Source: an uncultured Collinsella sp. (GTDB lineage Bacteria > Actinomycetota > Coriobacteriia > Coriobacteriales > Coriobacteriaceae). Taken from it: a stretch of 41,469 nucleotides of DNA. A model generated the notes under the pieces. It was given only the letters and a program-made list of their open reading frames with translations. It was not told the DNA's origin and did not search any database. Positions 40,638 to 41,469 of the stretch are shown piece after piece. How positions within the stretch are numbered: position 1 is the stretch's first letter; each line of letters opens with the position of its first letter. The translations under genes and the position numbers were made by a program. The stretch lies in NCBI GenBank assembly GCA_902495155.1, contig CABUWD010000003.1, positions 1 to 41,469 of the forward strand, in the 5' to 3' direction.

Positions 40638-41276
40638 ATGGGTTTCATCAATTTTATCGCCGAGCTGCTTAAAGACCCGCGCACCGCGATTGCCAGCTGG
40701 ATCGCCGCCGGCCCGCTTATGGCCTACGGCTGCGTGTTCCTGATCATCTTTATCGAGACGGGCGTGGTGTTCTTCCCGTTCCTTCCCGGCGATTCGCTGC
40801 TGTTTGCCTCGGGCTTCTTTGCCCATAACGGCGGCTTTAACATCGTGGCGCTTCTGGCCACCGCATGGGCCGCAGCCATCCTGGGCGATCAGTGCAACTT
40901 TATGATCGGTCACTTCTTTGGCCGCAAGATCATCGCCTCGGGCAAGGTGAAGGCCATGACGCCCGAGCGCATTAAAAAGTCCGAGGACTTCTTGGACAAG
41001 TGGGGTCACCTGGCAATCTTCTTGGGTCGCTTCTTCCCGTTTATCCGCACCTTCGTGCCCTTTATCGCCGGCATGGGCGGCATGCACTGGCGCAACTTTG
41101 TCGTCTTTAACGTGCTGGGCGGCATTACCTGGTCGACGGTCTTTACGCTGCTGGGCTACTTCTTTGGCGGCATTCCCTTTGTGCAGGAGCACTTTGAGCT
41201 GCTGATTATCGGCATTGTCGCCGTGTCGATTATCCCGACCGTGGTCGGCCTGGTTAAGGCTAAGCTGGGTAAATAG
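40638..41276 (+). CDS. DedA-family (VTT domain) membrane protein
   Basis: A DedA protein of 212 aa, thought to scramble or recycle lipid carriers such as undecaprenyl phosphate. Typical motifs: FFPFLPGDSLLFASGFFA, the loop GDQCNFMIGHFFGRK, and the conserved GRFFPFIRTFVPFIAGMG with its essential Arg. Hydrophobic helices are at the N-terminus, centre and C-terminus. GAGAGG is upstream of ATG 40638. A TATACT (40586-40591) may be its -10 box. Stand-alone, with its own terminator. Confidence 0.92.
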   Translation: MGFINFIAELLKDPRTAIASWIAAGPLMAYGCVFLIIFIETGVVFFPFLPGDSLLFASGFFAHNGGFNIVALLATAWAAAILGDQCNFMIGHFFGRKIIASGKVKAMTPERIKKSEDFLDKWGHLAIFLGRFFPFIRTFVPFIAGMGGMHWRNFVVFNVLGGITWSTVFTLLGYFFGGIPFVQEHFELLIIGIVAVSIIPTVVGLVKAKLGK

Positions 41277-41313
41277 AGCGCTTAGCTCGAGCCAGCGCGC
41301 AAACCGTGCCGTT

Positions 41314-41348
41314 GAGGCCCGTCACCGCTTACGGTGATGGGCCTCTTT
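41314..41348 (+). terminator. Terminator of the DedA gene
   Basis: GAGGCCC-G-TCACCG (41314-41327) pairs with CGGTGA-T-GGGCCTC (41332-41345) around CTTA; TTT follows. Confidence 0.88.
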
Positions 41349-41355
41349 GCTTTCA

Positions 41356-41469
41356 AGACTTTAGTCTGCTGGCCGCGCAGCGGCCAGCTTTAAACCACCC
41401 GCTACGCGGGTGGAGACAAACGGCTTTACAAAGCCACCCCTCCGACCGATATTGACGATTGTTCAGGCC
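41356..41469. mobile_element. Possible end of an IS200/IS605-type element (cut by window edge)
   Basis: Four short hairpins follow one another: AGAC/GTCT (41356-41367), GCTGGCCGC/GCGGCCAGC (41368-41388), CCACCCGC/GCGGGTGG (41395-41413) and GGCTTT/AAGCC (about 41422-41436). Clusters of small subterminal hairpins are typical of IS200/IS605 ends. The transposase would lie beyond the window, so this is only suggestive. Confidence 0.35.

Overview
The window looks like chromosome of a Coriobacteriia gut anaerobe, most probably Collinsella or a close relative. I infer this from the moderately high GC, the strong AGGAGG-type ribosome sites, the tilS-hpt-ftsH block, the many ABC and PTS systems, and the recurrent palindromes with a GGGACAG core. 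No rRNA, tRNA, CRISPR array or complete insertion sequence is visible. Species assignment is inference.

Layout. (1) 1-6640: a tail-anchored hypothetical protein divergent from an Hsp20 chaperone, a YycJ/WalJ-type metallo-hydrolase, then tilS-hpt-ftsH (tRNA lysidine synthase, hypoxanthine phosphoribosyltransferase, membrane protease). (2) 6660-10480: a perfect inverted repeat, a PLP aminotransferase, a PHP-domain hydrolase and an RlmD/TrmA-type RNA methyltransferase. (3) 10587-13160: a nested palindrome and a polar amino-acid ABC importer operon (lipoprotein, permease, ATPase). (4) 13399-17716: an EF-G paralogue with altered GTPase motifs, a secreted or anchored nuclease, and a LacI regulator. 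(5) 18132-24128: a six-gene sugar operon with PTS EIIBC, a GatZ-like protein, transaldolase, both halves of a split transketolase, and PTS EIIA. (6) 24129-24732: a 600-base gene-poor stretch bounded by two 48-base direct repeats. It holds nine copies of TTAGAGAGA in both orientations and a winged-helix-like relic. (7) 24733-31862: LarE-like sulfur transferase, HAD phosphatase, a second LacI regulator, glmS, and a GntR/FCD regulator divergent from a YeiH-type transporter. (8) 31863-41469: structured hairpins, a sigma-54-activator-like protein without ATPase motifs, a one-TM hypothetical protein, a nitroreductase, a 96-residue orphan, a MarR-ABC-ABC efflux operon, serine acetyltransferase, a DedA protein, and a run of short hairpins at the right edge that resembles an IS200/IS605-type end.

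How the genes work together. The clearest metabolic unit is the PTS operon. A LacI regulator is divergent from a fructose-family PTS and from enzymes of the non-oxidative pentose phosphate type. The unit therefore seems built to import a ketose (or related sugar), isomerise or epimerise it, and feed the sugar phosphate into C2/C3 transfer reactions. The GatZ-like protein has no catalytic GatY partner here and may be the substrate-specific enzyme. The operon is punctuated by strong hairpins, including one whose loop is perfectly complementary to downstream sequence. This is the best candidate in the window for an undescribed system; the repeat array at 24332-24501 is the second.
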